A stretch of 31,909 nt of DNA from GCA-003244245 sp039924425 (GTDB taxonomy: Bacteria > Actinomycetota > Actinomycetes > Mycobacteriales > Pseudonocardiaceae). A program made the translations under genes and the position numbers. Below are positions 22,817-31,196 of this stretch, piece by piece. The stretch lies in NCBI GenBank assembly GCA_039924425.1, contig JBDTAX010000201.1:1-31909 (forward strand), written 5' to 3'. The notes below the pieces were generated by a model. It was given only the letters and a program-made list of their open reading frames with translations. It did not search any database and was not told where the DNA came from. Within the stretch, counting starts at the first letter, position 1. Each line of letters begins with the position of its first letter.

Positions 22817-25800
22817 TCAGGCGCGGGGCTTCTCGCGCATCTCGTACGTCTCGATCTCATCGCCGACCCGGAGATCGTGGAAGGACGAGAGCGTAACTCC
22901 GCACTCGAAGCCTTCGCGGACCGACGATGCGTCATCCTTGAATCGCTTCAGCGATGACACCGTGAAGTCTTCGCGGACGACCACATTGTCCCGAAGCAGC
23001 CGGGCCTTGGAGTTTCGCCGGATCTCACCTGAGGTGACCATACAGCCGGCGATAGTGCCGATCTTGGAGGACCGGAACACATCGCGGACCTCGGCGCGGC
23101 CGAGTGCCACCTCCTCGTACTCCGGCTTGAGCATGCCCTTGAGCGCCTGCTCAATCTCGTCGATCGCCTGGTAGATCACCGAGTAGTAGCGGATCTCCAC
23201 ACCCTCGCGGTTTGCCAAGGCGGTGGCCTTGCCGTCGGCCCGGACGTTGAACCCGAGCACGATGGTGTTGTCCGCGATAGCGAGGTTGATGTCACTCTCG
23301 GTGATGCCCCCGACACCCCGGGAGATCACCCGCAGCTCGACCTCCTCGCCAACATCGATCTTCAGCAGGGCATCCTCCAGCGCCTCGACCGTGCCGGAGT
23401 TGTCGCCTTTGAGGATCAGGTTGAGCTCGCTGGTCTCCTTGAGCGCCTGGTCCAGGTCCTCCAGGCTGACCCGGCGCCGACGGGAAGCGAGGTCGGCGTT
23501 GCGCTCCCGGGTGCGTCGGCGGTCGGCGATCTGACGGGCGATGCGGTCCTCGTCGACGACGAGGAAGTTGTCGCCCGCACCCGGTACCGAGGTGAACCCG
23601 ATGACCTGCACCGGGCGCGAGGGCAGTGCCTCAATGATGTCCTCGCCGTGCTCATCGACCATCCTGCGGACCCGGCCGTAGGCGTCGCCGGCAACCACAG
23701 AGTCGCCGACCCGGAGCGTGCCCCGTTGCACCAGCACGGTGGCCACCGGACCGCGGCCGCGGTCCAGATGCGCCTCGATCGCCACCCCCTGGGCCTCCAT
23801 CTCCGGGTTGGCGCGCAGGTCCAGCGAGGCGTCCGCGGTGAGCAGGACCGCCGCAAGGAGCGAGTCGATGTTGGTGCCCTCCTTGGCGGAGATGTCGACG
23901 AACATGGTGTCGCCGCCGTACTCCTCGGCCACCAGCCCGTACTCCGTGAGCTGGCCGCGGATCCGGGTCGGATCCGCGTTCTCTTTGTCAATCTTGTTCA
24001 CCGCGACCACGACCGGCACGCCGGCCGCCTTCGCGTGATTGATCGCCTCCACCGTCTGCGGCATGACGCCGTCATCGGCGGCCACCACCAGCACCGCGAT
24101 GTCGGTCGAGCGCGCGCCGCGGGCCCGCATGGCGGTGAACGCCTCGTGGCCCGGGGTGTCGATGAAGGTGATCAGCCGCTCCACGCCCTCGAGCTCGGTG
24201 GCGACCTGGTAAGCGCCGATGTGCTGGGTGATCCCACCGGCCTCACCACCCATCACGTTGGCCTTGCGGATGGAGTCCAGCAGGCGGGTCTTGCCGTGGT
24301 CGACGTGGCCCATGACGGTGACCACCGGCGGCCGGGACTCGAGATCCTCTTCGCCGCCGGAGTCCTCGCCGTAGGACAGATCGAAAGACTGCAGCAGTTC
24401 GCGGTCCTCGTCCTCGGGGCTGACGACCAGGATCTTGTAGTTCATCTCCTGGCCGAGCAACTCCAGCACGTCATCCGAGACGGACTGGGTTGCCGTCACC
24501 ATCTCGCCCAGATGGAACAGCGCCTGCACCAGTGCGGCTGGGTTGGCGTCGATCTTCTCGGCGAAATCGGTGAGCGAGGAGCCACGACGGAGCCGGACGG
24601 TCTCGCCGGTGCCGCGCGGCAACCGGACGCCGCCGACCGACGGCGCCTGCATGTTGTCGAACTCCTGGCGCTTCTGCCGCTTGGACTTGCGGCCTTTGCG
24701 CGCGGGGCCGCCAGGCCGGCCGAAGGCGCCAGCCGCACCACCACCACGGCCACGACCGCCAGCACTGCTACCGCCACCACCACCGGGCCGCGCCGGTCCG
24801 CCTCGGAAGCCACCAGCGCCAGCTCCCCCGGGAGCTCCGGCGCTCCCAGGAGCACCGCCACCACCACCACCGCGGAAACCACCACCACCACCGCCACCGC
24901 CCGGACGCCCGCCCGGCCCACCACGGCCACCACTCGGGCCGCCAGGACCGCCGCGCCCAGCATCGCCGGGACCGGGCCGGCCCGGGCGGCTCGGTCCGGC
25001 CCCCGGGCCGGGCGGCCGCGGCGGCATCATGCCCGGATTGGGCCGAGATCCACCGCTGCCGGGCGGGCCGCCGCGACTGGTGCTCGGGCGGTTGCCGCCA
25101 CCCGGACGGGGTGGCATGTTGCTCGGCCCGGCTGGACTCGCCGACGGGCCGGGTCGCTGCCCCGAGGAACGCGACGGCGTCGAGCCCCCCAAAGAACCAC
25201 CCGAAGAACCCCCAGGAGCCCCAGAACCCGTCGAACCACCGACACCAAAGGGGTTGTTGCCGACCCGGGGCGAGCGCGGACCCGGCTTCGGCGACCGAGG
25301 CCGCGGGTGTCCGGAAGCTCCGGGGGCACCGCCCTCATCAGGCCGAGGGCCCGGGCGCTGCTCGGCAGGCGGACGTTGCGGAACCGTCCGCTGCTCCCCC
25401 GCGGCGGAAAAGGGTGCCGCCGGGCTGTTCGTCGCCGCCGGGCGGTCACCGACTGACGGCGAGGCACCGACTGACGGCGAGGCATCGACCGGCGGGCGGT
25501 CGACAACGGACGGGGGCGCGCCAGCGGCCGGGGGCGCGCCAGCGGCCGGGCGAGCCGGCGGCAGCCGGCGCTCCCCTGGTGTCGCGCGCTGCGGGACCCC
25601 CAGCGGGGAAGCCACCGGAGATGCCTCGCCAGGCGCGGGCATCGGGCGACGGAAGGGCGCGGGGGCGGGACCAGGCTTAGCCGTCGCCCCACCAGTGCCG
25701 GGGCGGTTCCCGCCGGAGTCCGCGCCGCTGACGCGACCACCGAGGGATGCGCCATTGGTGTGGGACTGCCTGCCGCCAGCGGGAGCACCCGAAGGAAACG

Positions 25801-25948
25801 AGTCACGAAGCTTGCGGGCGACCGGCGCTTCCACGGTTGAGGAAGCGGACTTCACATACTCACCGAGGTCGGCGAGTTTCTTGAGTACGTCTTTACTCGT
25901 GACACCTAGCTCTTTCGCGAGCTCGTGCACGCGGGCCTTGCCTGCCAC
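22817..25948 (-). CDS. infB: Translation initiation factor IF-2
   Basis: GTPase that brings fMet-tRNA to the 30S subunit. It is 1043 residues from GTG 25948, which GGAGAG precedes and which gives the standard actinobacterial opening AGKARVHELAKELGV; a GTG 12 nt upstream is the alternative. The IF2-N domain is 1-50. Residues 50-425 are a very low-complexity Pro/Gly/Ser/Arg/Ala linker with two glycine runs near 350-365 and short tandem codon duplications. A second IF2-N domain lies at about 447-500. The GTPase has G1 GHVDHGKT (547-554), DTPGHE and NKID, and domains II to IV follow. The linker is longer and more glycine-rich than usual. The operon order rimP-nusA-ylxR-infB is the standard one. 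Confidence 0.97.
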   Translation of the reverse strand: MAGKARVHELAKELGVTSKDVLKKLADLGEYVKSASSTVEAPVARKLRDSFPSGAPAGGRQSHTNGASLGGRVSGADSGGNRPGTGGATAKPGPAPAPFRRPMPAPGEASPVASPLGVPQRATPGERRLPPARPAAGAPPAAGAPPSVVDRPPVDASPSVGASPSVGDRPAATNSPAAPFSAAGEQRTVPQRPPAEQRPGPRPDEGGAPGASGHPRPRSPKPGPRSPRVGNNPFGVGGSTGSGAPGGSSGGSLGGSTPSRSSGQRPGPSASPAGPSNMPPRPGGGNRPSTSRGGPPGSGGSRPNPGMMPPRPPGPGAGPSRPGRPGPGDAGRGGPGGPSGGRGGPGGRPGGGGGGGGFRGGGGGGAPGSAGAPGGAGAGGFRGGPARPGGGGGSSAGGRGRGGGAAGAFGRPGGPARKGRKSKRQKRQEFDNMQAPSVGGVRLPRGTGETVRLRRGSSLTDFAEKIDANPAALVQALFHLGEMVTATQSVSDDVLELLGQEMNYKILVVSPEDEDRELLQSFDLSYGEDSGGEEDLESRPPVVTVMGHVDHGKTRLLDSIRKANVMGGEAGGITQHIGAYQVATELEGVERLITFIDTPGHEAFTAMRARGARSTDIAVLVVAADDGVMPQTVEAINHAKAAGVPVVVAVNKIDKENADPTRIRGQLTEYGLVAEEYGGDTMFVDISAKEGTNIDSLLAAVLLTADASLDLRANPEMEAQGVAIEAHLDRGRGPVATVLVQRGTLRVGDSVVAGDAYGRVRRMVDEHGEDIIEALPSRPVQVIGFTSVPGAGDNFLVVDEDRIARQIADRRRTRERNADLASRRRRVSLEDLDQALKETSELNLILKGDNSGTVEALEDALLKIDVGEEVELRVISRGVGGITESDINLAIADNTIVLGFNVRADGKATALANREGVEIRYYSVIYQAIDEIEQALKGMLKPEYEEVALGRAEVRDVFRSSKIGTIAGCMVTSGEIRRNSKARLLRDNVVVREDFTVSSLKRFKDDASSVREGFECGVTLSSFHDLRVGDEIETYEMREKPRA

Positions 25949-26141
25949 TGCTCTCCTCACTCTGGAGCCGGCGGCAAACCCCGCTGACCCCGTTACTAGT
26001 GCATGTTCATCGCTGTCAGAGCTTCACGACTGCGGGTACATTTCGGAATCGACCTGCTCTCTGCGTTGACCGCGCACCGGGGCTGTCCCGGGCATCGGTG
26101 GTGTCCCCGGCGAACTGAGGACCTCAAACGTCTCCGAACGG

Positions 26142-26456
26142 CTACGTGAGAAAGGCGTGCACCGCAGCGGTGTCGAGCGCACCCGGGGCGCGCAACGCCC
26201 GCGGGAAGGCCCGGCGCCGCTCGGCCAGACGCAGGCATCCGAGGTCGGGATGCAACCACGCACCTCGACCGGGACACCGGCGCCGCGGGTCGGGGACCAA
26301 GATCCCTTCCACCGCCACCACACGCAACAAACCGGAAGCCGCCGCTCTGGTCCGGCAACCCACGCAGGTCCGGATCGGCTCGGCGAGCCGCGCAAGGCGA
26401 CAGCGCCGGACCTGGTCCGGGCAGGCGTGGACCGTCCCCCGACGGCGGGCCATCAC
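26142..26456 (-). CDS. ylxR: YlxR family nucleic-acid-binding protein
   Basis: A 104-residue member of DUF448/YlxR. The signature RTCVGCR is at 29-35 and GRGAWLHP at 64-71, with an arginine-rich surface expected to bind nucleic acid (nucleoid-associated or RNase P-linked roles have been reported for relatives). The first 25 residues are longer than usual, and an internal GTG start is possible. I keep ATG 26456, which lies 4 nt after the nusA stop. The 193-nt gap before infB shows no gene; it has several weak inverted repeats and may carry a secondary infB promoter. Confidence 0.88.
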   Translation of the reverse strand: MMARRRGTVHACPDQVRRCRLARLAEPIRTCVGCRTRAAASGLLRVVAVEGILVPDPRRRCPGRGAWLHPDLGCLRLAERRRAFPRALRAPGALDTAAVHAFLT

Positions 26457-26460
26457 GATT

Positions 26461-27519
26461 CTAGCGCGTCGGCGCGGCGGGCGGAGAACTGGTGTTGGTC
26501 ACCGGCACCTCAGTTCGCCCGGTGGGGGCCGGCGGGGACGCCAGCGGGTCGGCGTCGCTTCGAATATCGATCTTCCACCCGGTCAACCGGGCGGCCAGTC
26601 TGGCATTCTGTCCTTCTTTGCCAATCGCCAGCGACAGCTGGAAATCGGGGACGACAACCCGGGCCGTCTTGGCCCTGGCATCGATCACCTGCACCGAGAT
26701 GACCTTCGCTGGGGACAGCGCATTGCCCACGAACCTCGCGGGGTCCTCCGCGTGGTCGATGATATCGATCTTCTCGCCGCCCAGCTCGCTCATCACATTG
26801 CGGACCCGCTGGCCCATCGGTCCGATGCAGGCGCCCTTGGCGTTGACTCCCGCGACAGTTGACCGGACAGCGATCTTCGACCGATGTCCCGCCTCCCTGG
26901 CCACCGCGGGGATCTCCACGGTTCCATCGGCGATCTCCGGAACCTCCAGGGCGAACAACCGGCGGACCAGGTTGGGATGGGTGCGGGACAGGGTGATCTG
27001 CGGTCCGCGCATTCCCCGGGACACCCCCACGACGTAACACTTGATCCGCTCGCCGTGCCGGTAAGTCTCCCTCGGCACCTGCTCCACCGGCGGAATCACG
27101 CCCTCGGTCTCACCGATCTGCACCACCACCACCCCACGGGCATTGGCCCGAGCGTCGCGTTGCACGACACCGGCGACGATCTCGCCCTCCTTGGCCGAGA
27201 ACTCGCCGAAGGTGCGCTCGTGCTCAGCGTCGCGCAGTCGCTGCAGGATGACCTGGCGAGCCGTGGTGGCCGCGATCCGACCAAACCCTTCGGGGGTGTC
27301 GTCCCACTCCTGACGAACGGCGCCGTCGTCGTCGAGCTCCTGCGCCAGCACCCGGACCAGGCCGGTCTTGCGGTCGACGTCAATGCGCACGTTCGGTTGG
27401 TGACCCTCGGTGTGTTTGTAGGCGGTGAGCAACGCCGTCTCGATGGCCTCGAGGGCCGTCTCGAAAGAGATGTCCTTGTCTCGCTCGATGGCGCGCAGCG
27501 CAGCGATGTCGACGTTCAC
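26461..27519 (-). CDS. nusA: Transcription termination/antitermination protein NusA
   Basis: Binds RNA polymerase and nascent RNA to control pausing and termination. The 352 residues give the N-terminal polymerase-binding domain (1-105), S1 (about 111-180), KH1 (about 185-265, with GPMG at 233-236), and KH2 (about 270-325, with IGKEGQNARLAARLTG). There is no acidic C-terminal repeat, as usual outside Proteobacteria. The Pro/Thr-rich last 25 residues look disordered. It starts at 27519, overlapping rimP by 4 nt, and ylxR follows after 4 nt. Confidence 0.95.
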   Translation of the reverse strand: MNVDIAALRAIERDKDISFETALEAIETALLTAYKHTEGHQPNVRIDVDRKTGLVRVLAQELDDDGAVRQEWDDTPEGFGRIAATTARQVILQRLRDAEHERTFGEFSAKEGEIVAGVVQRDARANARGVVVVQIGETEGVIPPVEQVPRETYRHGERIKCYVVGVSRGMRGPQITLSRTHPNLVRRLFALEVPEIADGTVEIPAVAREAGHRSKIAVRSTVAGVNAKGACIGPMGQRVRNVMSELGGEKIDIIDHAEDPARFVGNALSPAKVISVQVIDARAKTARVVVPDFQLSLAIGKEGQNARLAARLTGWKIDIRSDADPLASPPAPTGRTEVPVTNTSSPPAAPTR

Positions 27520-28040
27520 CGTTCCTCCACATCCTGCCGGCTCGCGCTGCCCAGCTCGGCGAGCTCGGCGGCGGGCGGCGGTCGGAATTCCACTTCCACC
27601 ACCGCGCGGCGCAGCTCCGCGTAGCGCATTCGGCGCAGCCGGCCCGACGCCAGCAGCGTGACGCCCTCGTCATCGCAGTCACCGATCCGGCCGACCAGTT
27701 CGTCTCCGGAAGTCAAAGCGGCCCGAACCAGCCGCAGCCGGTTGCGCCGCCAATGCCGTGGCTGGGTCAGCGGCCGGTCCACTCCCGGCGAGGTCACTTC
27801 CAGGGTGTAGGGCTCAGAGATCAGCTCATCGCGCTGGTCCAGGGCCAGTGACACCGCGCGGCTCACCGTGGCGATGTCGTCCAGCCCGACGCCAGCGTCC
27901 GAATCGATGATCACTCGAAGCAACCAGCGCTGCCCGGTGCGGATCTCCTCCAGACTCTCGAGATCGAACCCGGCGCCGGCCACCGCGTCGCGCACCACCG
28001 ACTCGGTTGCTGAGCCGGGACTCGCGGGCTGCGCGGTCAC
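27516..28040 (-). CDS. rimP: Ribosome maturation factor RimP
   Basis: A 174-residue 30S assembly factor. The N-terminal domain contains the DLESLEEI and LLRVIIDSDAGVGLDD (DUF150) motif, then ISEPYTLEVTSPGVDRPLT at about 97-115, the family's strongest signature. The C-terminal SH3-like domain follows (TSGDELVGRIGDCDDEGVTLL). It starts at GTG 28040 after a strong AGGAGG. First gene of the rimP-nusA-ylxR-infB operon and divergent from the DUF4439 gene; the 176-nt gap holds both promoters, which I cannot define with confidence (candidate TACCTAGGGTA near-palindrome at about 28125-28136). Confidence 0.93.
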   Translation of the reverse strand: MTAQPASPGSATESVVRDAVAGAGFDLESLEEIRTGQRWLLRVIIDSDAGVGLDDIATVSRAVSLALDQRDELISEPYTLEVTSPGVDRPLTQPRHWRRNRLRLVRAALTSGDELVGRIGDCDDEGVTLLASGRLRRMRYAELRRAVVEVEFRPPPAAELAELGSASRQDVEER

Positions 28041-28216
28041 AATGGCCTCCTGACGATAAGTGACTGTCTGACGACGATCCAGCGGTGCGGGCGAGCACCG
28101 GTGCGGGGTGCCCCGGTCGGGATTACCTAGGGTATCGCGTCACGGGATCGACCCGCGTCGAGCGAATCACGGTGCTGGCCGCCCAGCTAACGCCGCTCCT
28201 GGCAAGATGGTCCACC

Positions 28217-29338
28217 GTGCCAGGAGCCGGACCTCACCGTCGTCATGTGCTGGCCGCCGGAGCCATCCTGTTCCTAGCCGGGCCGACGGTACTTGCCGGC
28301 TGCACCATACCGGCACGCGCACCACAGGGACCCGACCCGCTGGCGGCACCAGCCCGACACGCCGAGGCCGACGTGGCCCTGGCGACGGGAGTGGCCCAGC
28401 TGGCGGCGCAGGCCGACCCGGGGTTGGCCGCCGCGGCCAGGACACTCGCCAGGGACCGGCTGGCACACGCGGCGGCGCTGCGCGCCGAACTGCGCCGGGC
28501 TCGGCCCACACCGGCGCCCCACGGTGGCTCCTCACCGATTGCGCCCCCACCGATTGCACTCCCACCGATTGCACTCCCACCGACTGCACTCCCACCGACT
28601 GCGAACCCGCAGATTGCGAACCCGGCCGCCAATCCCGACCTTGCCGGCGCCCGATCGGCGCTGACCCAGGCAACCCACGCGGCACAGGACGAAGCGACCG
28701 CCCTAGTCATGACCCTCCCCGGCTACCGCGCCGCCCTCCTAGCCTCCATAGCCGCCTGCTGCGCGAGCCACCTACCCCGCCCCGATATGGAGACATATCG
28801 GGGCGATCGGACCCCCGCTGGGCCCGACATGTCTCCATATCGGGGCGGGAACCGGGGGACGGTGGATTCCTTGCAACGGGCGTTGGGCGCGGAGCATGCG
28901 GCGATCTGGGTGTACGGGGTGGTGGGCGCCTTCGCGCCGAGGGCGTGGGGCGGGCAGCTCGTTGCGGCCGCGACCGCGCACCGGGCTCGGCGTAACGCCA
29001 CTGAGCGGATGCTCATCGACGCGGGCGCGCGGCCCGTGCCACCCGAACCGGGCTACCTCACGCCGGAACCGGTGGCCGACGCCGCCTCGGCGCTGCGGTT
29101 GGCGATCACCGCAGAGACCGACGCGGCGGCGGCGTGGCGCTCGGTGATCGAGCGCAGCACGGCTGACTCGGACCCGCGCAGCGCAGCTGATCCAAACCTG
29201 CGCAGCGCAGCTGATCCAGACCTGCGCAACGTCGCGTTGGACGCCCTGACCGCAGCGGCCGTGCAAGCCACCCGCTGGCGGGAGACCGTCGGCAGCACCC
29301 CGCTGACGGTGCCGTTTCCGGGGGCACCATTCAGTTAA
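28217..29338 (+). CDS. DUF4439 ferritin-like lipoprotein with internal repeats
   Basis: From GTG 28217 the protein has 373 residues. The N-terminus looks like a lipoprotein signal: RR at 8-9 (possibly Tat), a hydrophobic core, and lipobox VLAGC with Cys29. A helical region (about 45-95) is followed by a Pro-rich repeat (106-135) and a second helical stretch (140-185). At 188-209 it carries PDMETYRG and PDMSPYRG, encoded by the paired palindromes. The C-terminal DUF4439 ferritin-like bundle (217-358) has E226, H255 and E300 as possible metal ligands. Function is unknown. Mycobacteria also have a DUF4439 gene beside rimP/proS. A longer frame from 28085 exists but would bury the signal peptide. 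It converges on proS, 20 nt apart. Confidence 0.8.
   Translation: MPGAGPHRRHVLAAGAILFLAGPTVLAGCTIPARAPQGPDPLAAPARHAEADVALATGVAQLAAQADPGLAAAARTLARDRLAHAAALRAELRRARPTPAPHGGSSPIAPPPIALPPIALPPTALPPTANPQIANPAANPDLAGARSALTQATHAAQDEATALVMTLPGYRAALLASIAACCASHLPRPDMETYRGDRTPAGPDMSPYRGGNRGTVDSLQRALGAEHAAIWVYGVVGAFAPRAWGGQLVAAATAHRARRNATERMLIDAGARPVPPEPGYLTPEPVADAASALRLAITAETDAAAAWRSVIERSTADSDPRSAADPNLRSAADPDLRNVALDALTAAAVQATRWRETVGSTPLTVPFPGAPFS
28532..28621. repeat. Six-unit 15-bp minisatellite in the DUF4439 gene
   Basis: Units of CCACCGATTGCACTC and close variants follow one another without gaps from 28532 to 28621. Two are identical, the outer ones diverged. Each codes for five residues of the type P-(I/T)-A-x-P, giving a rigid Pro-rich linker. 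Copy-number change would not shift frame. Confidence 0.9.
28780..28844. repeat. Paired inverted palindromes, family A, copy 2 (inside a gene)
   Basis: First palindrome 28780-28803: arms CCCCGATATG and CATATCGGGG around GAGA. Second 28823-28844: arms CCCGACATG and CATATCGGG around TCTC. Centres are 42 bp apart and the spacer 18 bp, both as in the copy at 12126-12189, but the spacer sequence differs. Relative to that copy the first palindrome has C to T in one arm and the matching G to A in the other. The element lies in frame in the DUF4439 gene. Confidence 0.9.
29174..29221. repeat. 24-bp tandem repeat in the DUF4439 gene
   Basis: Two near-identical 24-bp units (29174-29197 and 29198-29221; differences at two positions) with degenerate fragments on both sides. 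They encode RSAADP(N/D)L twice, inserted in a loop between helices of the ferritin-like bundle. Confidence 0.85.
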
Positions 29339-29358
29339 TCTTGATTAGCGGCTGGGAC

Positions 29359-31107
29359 CTATTTGCGGCACAGCTCCCGCAAGTGCGCCACCACGCTGTC
29401 CACCGGCACCTCGGTGCGCTCTCCGCTGAGCCGGTCCTTGACCTCCACGACACCGCGGGACAGACCGCGCCCCACCACGAGGATGGTCGGCACACCGAGC
29501 AGCTCGGCGTCGGCGAACTTCACCCCAGGGGTGGCCGAGCGGTCGTCAAGGATCACCCGCAGGTCGCTGGCAGTCAGCTCAGCGGCCAGCCGCTCGCCGG
29601 CCGCGCCGACCGTGTCGTCTTTACCCGCGATCACCAGGTGCACGTCGGCCGGGGCGATGTTGCGCGGCCAGATCAGCCCGTGCGTGTCATGGCTCTGCTC
29701 GGCGATCGCACCGACCAGCCGGGAGACCCCGATGCCGTAGGAACCCATGGTGATCCGAATCGGCTTGCCGTCGGACCCCAGTGCGTCCAACCCGAAGGCA
29801 TCGGTGTACTTGCGGCCGAGCTGGAAGATGTGCCCGATCTCGATGCCCCGCGCGGCGACCAGAGTGCCGACCCCGTCGGGTGAGGGGTCACCGGCGCGCA
29901 CCTGCGCGGCCTCAATGGTGCCATCGGGGGTGAAGTCGCGCCCACACACCAGGCCGACGACGTGATGCTCGGGCCGGTCGGCTCCGGTGGCCCATGCGGT
30001 GCCCCGGACCACCCGGGGATCCACGAGGTAGCGCACCCCGTTCGCGTCGAGCCCGCCCGGCCCGATGTATCCCTTGACCAGGAACGGGTTCGCGGCGAAG
30101 TCCGCGTCGTCAAGGAGCGCGACCTCGGCCGGGGCCAGCGAGGCCGCCAGCCGTTTCATGTCGACTTCGCGGTCGCCGGGGATCCCGACGCCGAGTATCT
30201 CCCAGCGTTGCGCGCCCGGTTGGCGAGTCTTGACCATGACGTTCTTCAGAGTGTCCCTGGCGCTGAAGCCACGACCCAGACCCGCCGCGTTGAGGTGTGC
30301 CACCAGCGTGTCGATGGTCGGGGTGTCCGGGGTCTGCAACACCTGGGCCAGCGGCAATCCGTCTGTCGACAACTCCGGGGGCGCCGGGGTGGTCACCGCC
30401 TCCACGTTGGCCGCGTACCCGGACTGGAGGCTGCGCACGAAGGTGTCCTCGCCGGTCTCCGCTTCGGCGAGGAACTCCTCGCTGGCCGAGCCACCCATCG
30501 CGCCGGAATGTGCTGACACGATCACGTAACGCAGCCCGAGCCGGTCAAAGATTTTGATGTAGGCCTCGCGATGCGCCCGGTAGGATCGCGCCAGGCCCTC
30601 GTCGGAGAGGTCGAAGGAGTAGGAGTCCTTCATCAGGAACTCCCGGCCGCGCAGGATCCCGGCGCGGGGGCGCTCCTCGTCCCGGTACTTGTTCTGCACC
30701 TGGTAGAGGATCACCGGGTAGTCCTTGTAGGAGCTGAGCTCACCCTTGACGGTGAGCGTGAACAGTTCCTCGTGGGTGGGGCCGAGCAGGTAGTCGCCAC
30801 CCTTGCGGTCGCGCAGCCGGAACAGGTTCGCGCCGTATTCGCTCCAACGACCGGTGACCTGGTAGGGCTCCCTCGGCAGCAACGCCGGAAACTGGATCTC
30901 CTGTCCGCCGATCGCGTCCATCTCCTGGCGCACCACGGACTCGATGTTGCGCAGCACCCGCAAACCCAGCGGCAGCCACGAGTAGATCCCCGGGGCGACC
31001 CGACGGACGTACCCGGCGCGCACCAGCAGCTTGTGACTAGGGACCTCGGCGTCCGCCGGATCCTCGCGCAGGGTGCGCAGGAACAGCGTCGACAACCTGG
31101 TGATCAT
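29359..31107 (-). CDS. proS: Prolyl-tRNA synthetase, bacterial type
   Basis: Charges tRNA-Pro. From ATG 31107 the protein has 582 residues, the same length as M. tuberculosis ProS; GAGGAG precedes it by about 10 nt. It opens with the bacterial-type N-terminus (MITRLSTLFLRTLRE). THEE is at 111-114, class II motif 2 around RDEERPRAGILRGREF (142-157), and an insertion/editing domain covers about 235-400. The catalytic core returns with motif 3 (GSYGIGVSRLVGA), and the anticodon-binding domain occupies roughly the last 100 residues. The frame is open a further 33 nt upstream without support. Divergent from the VOC gene. Confidence 0.96.
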   Translation of the reverse strand: MITRLSTLFLRTLREDPADAEVPSHKLLVRAGYVRRVAPGIYSWLPLGLRVLRNIESVVRQEMDAIGGQEIQFPALLPREPYQVTGRWSEYGANLFRLRDRKGGDYLLGPTHEELFTLTVKGELSSYKDYPVILYQVQNKYRDEERPRAGILRGREFLMKDSYSFDLSDEGLARSYRAHREAYIKIFDRLGLRYVIVSAHSGAMGGSASEEFLAEAETGEDTFVRSLQSGYAANVEAVTTPAPPELSTDGLPLAQVLQTPDTPTIDTLVAHLNAAGLGRGFSARDTLKNVMVKTRQPGAQRWEILGVGIPGDREVDMKRLAASLAPAEVALLDDADFAANPFLVKGYIGPGGLDANGVRYLVDPRVVRGTAWATGADRPEHHVVGLVCGRDFTPDGTIEAAQVRAGDPSPDGVGTLVAARGIEIGHIFQLGRKYTDAFGLDALGSDGKPIRITMGSYGIGVSRLVGAIAEQSHDTHGLIWPRNIAPADVHLVIAGKDDTVGAAGERLAAELTASDLRVILDDRSATPGVKFADAELLGVPTILVVGRGLSRGVVEVKDRLSGERTEVPVDSVVAHLRELCRK

Positions 31108-31159
31108 GCTTCGAGCACTCCTCGGACGGCGGACTAGCAAGGTTCGCAGCTTATCGGGC

Positions 31160-31189
31160 TTGAGAGGACTCGGTCCCCACGGTTACCTT
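31160..31189 (+). promoter_or_regulatory. Promoter of the VOC gene (leaderless)
   Basis: TTGAGA (31160-31165), 18-bp spacer, TACCTT (31184-31189), then 7 nt to the ATG at 31197. The spacing leaves no room for a Shine-Dalgarno. A TAAGCT on the opposite strand at about 31149-31154 may serve proS. Confidence 0.5.
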
Positions 31190-31196
31190 CTGCGGC

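Noticed and set aside
24543..26069. Pro/Gly-rich rightward open frame opposite infB
   Set aside because: Mirror of the low-complexity IF-2 linker, with no start signal.
28780..28844. Intrinsic terminator
   Set aside because: It lies within a continuing open frame and has no T-run.
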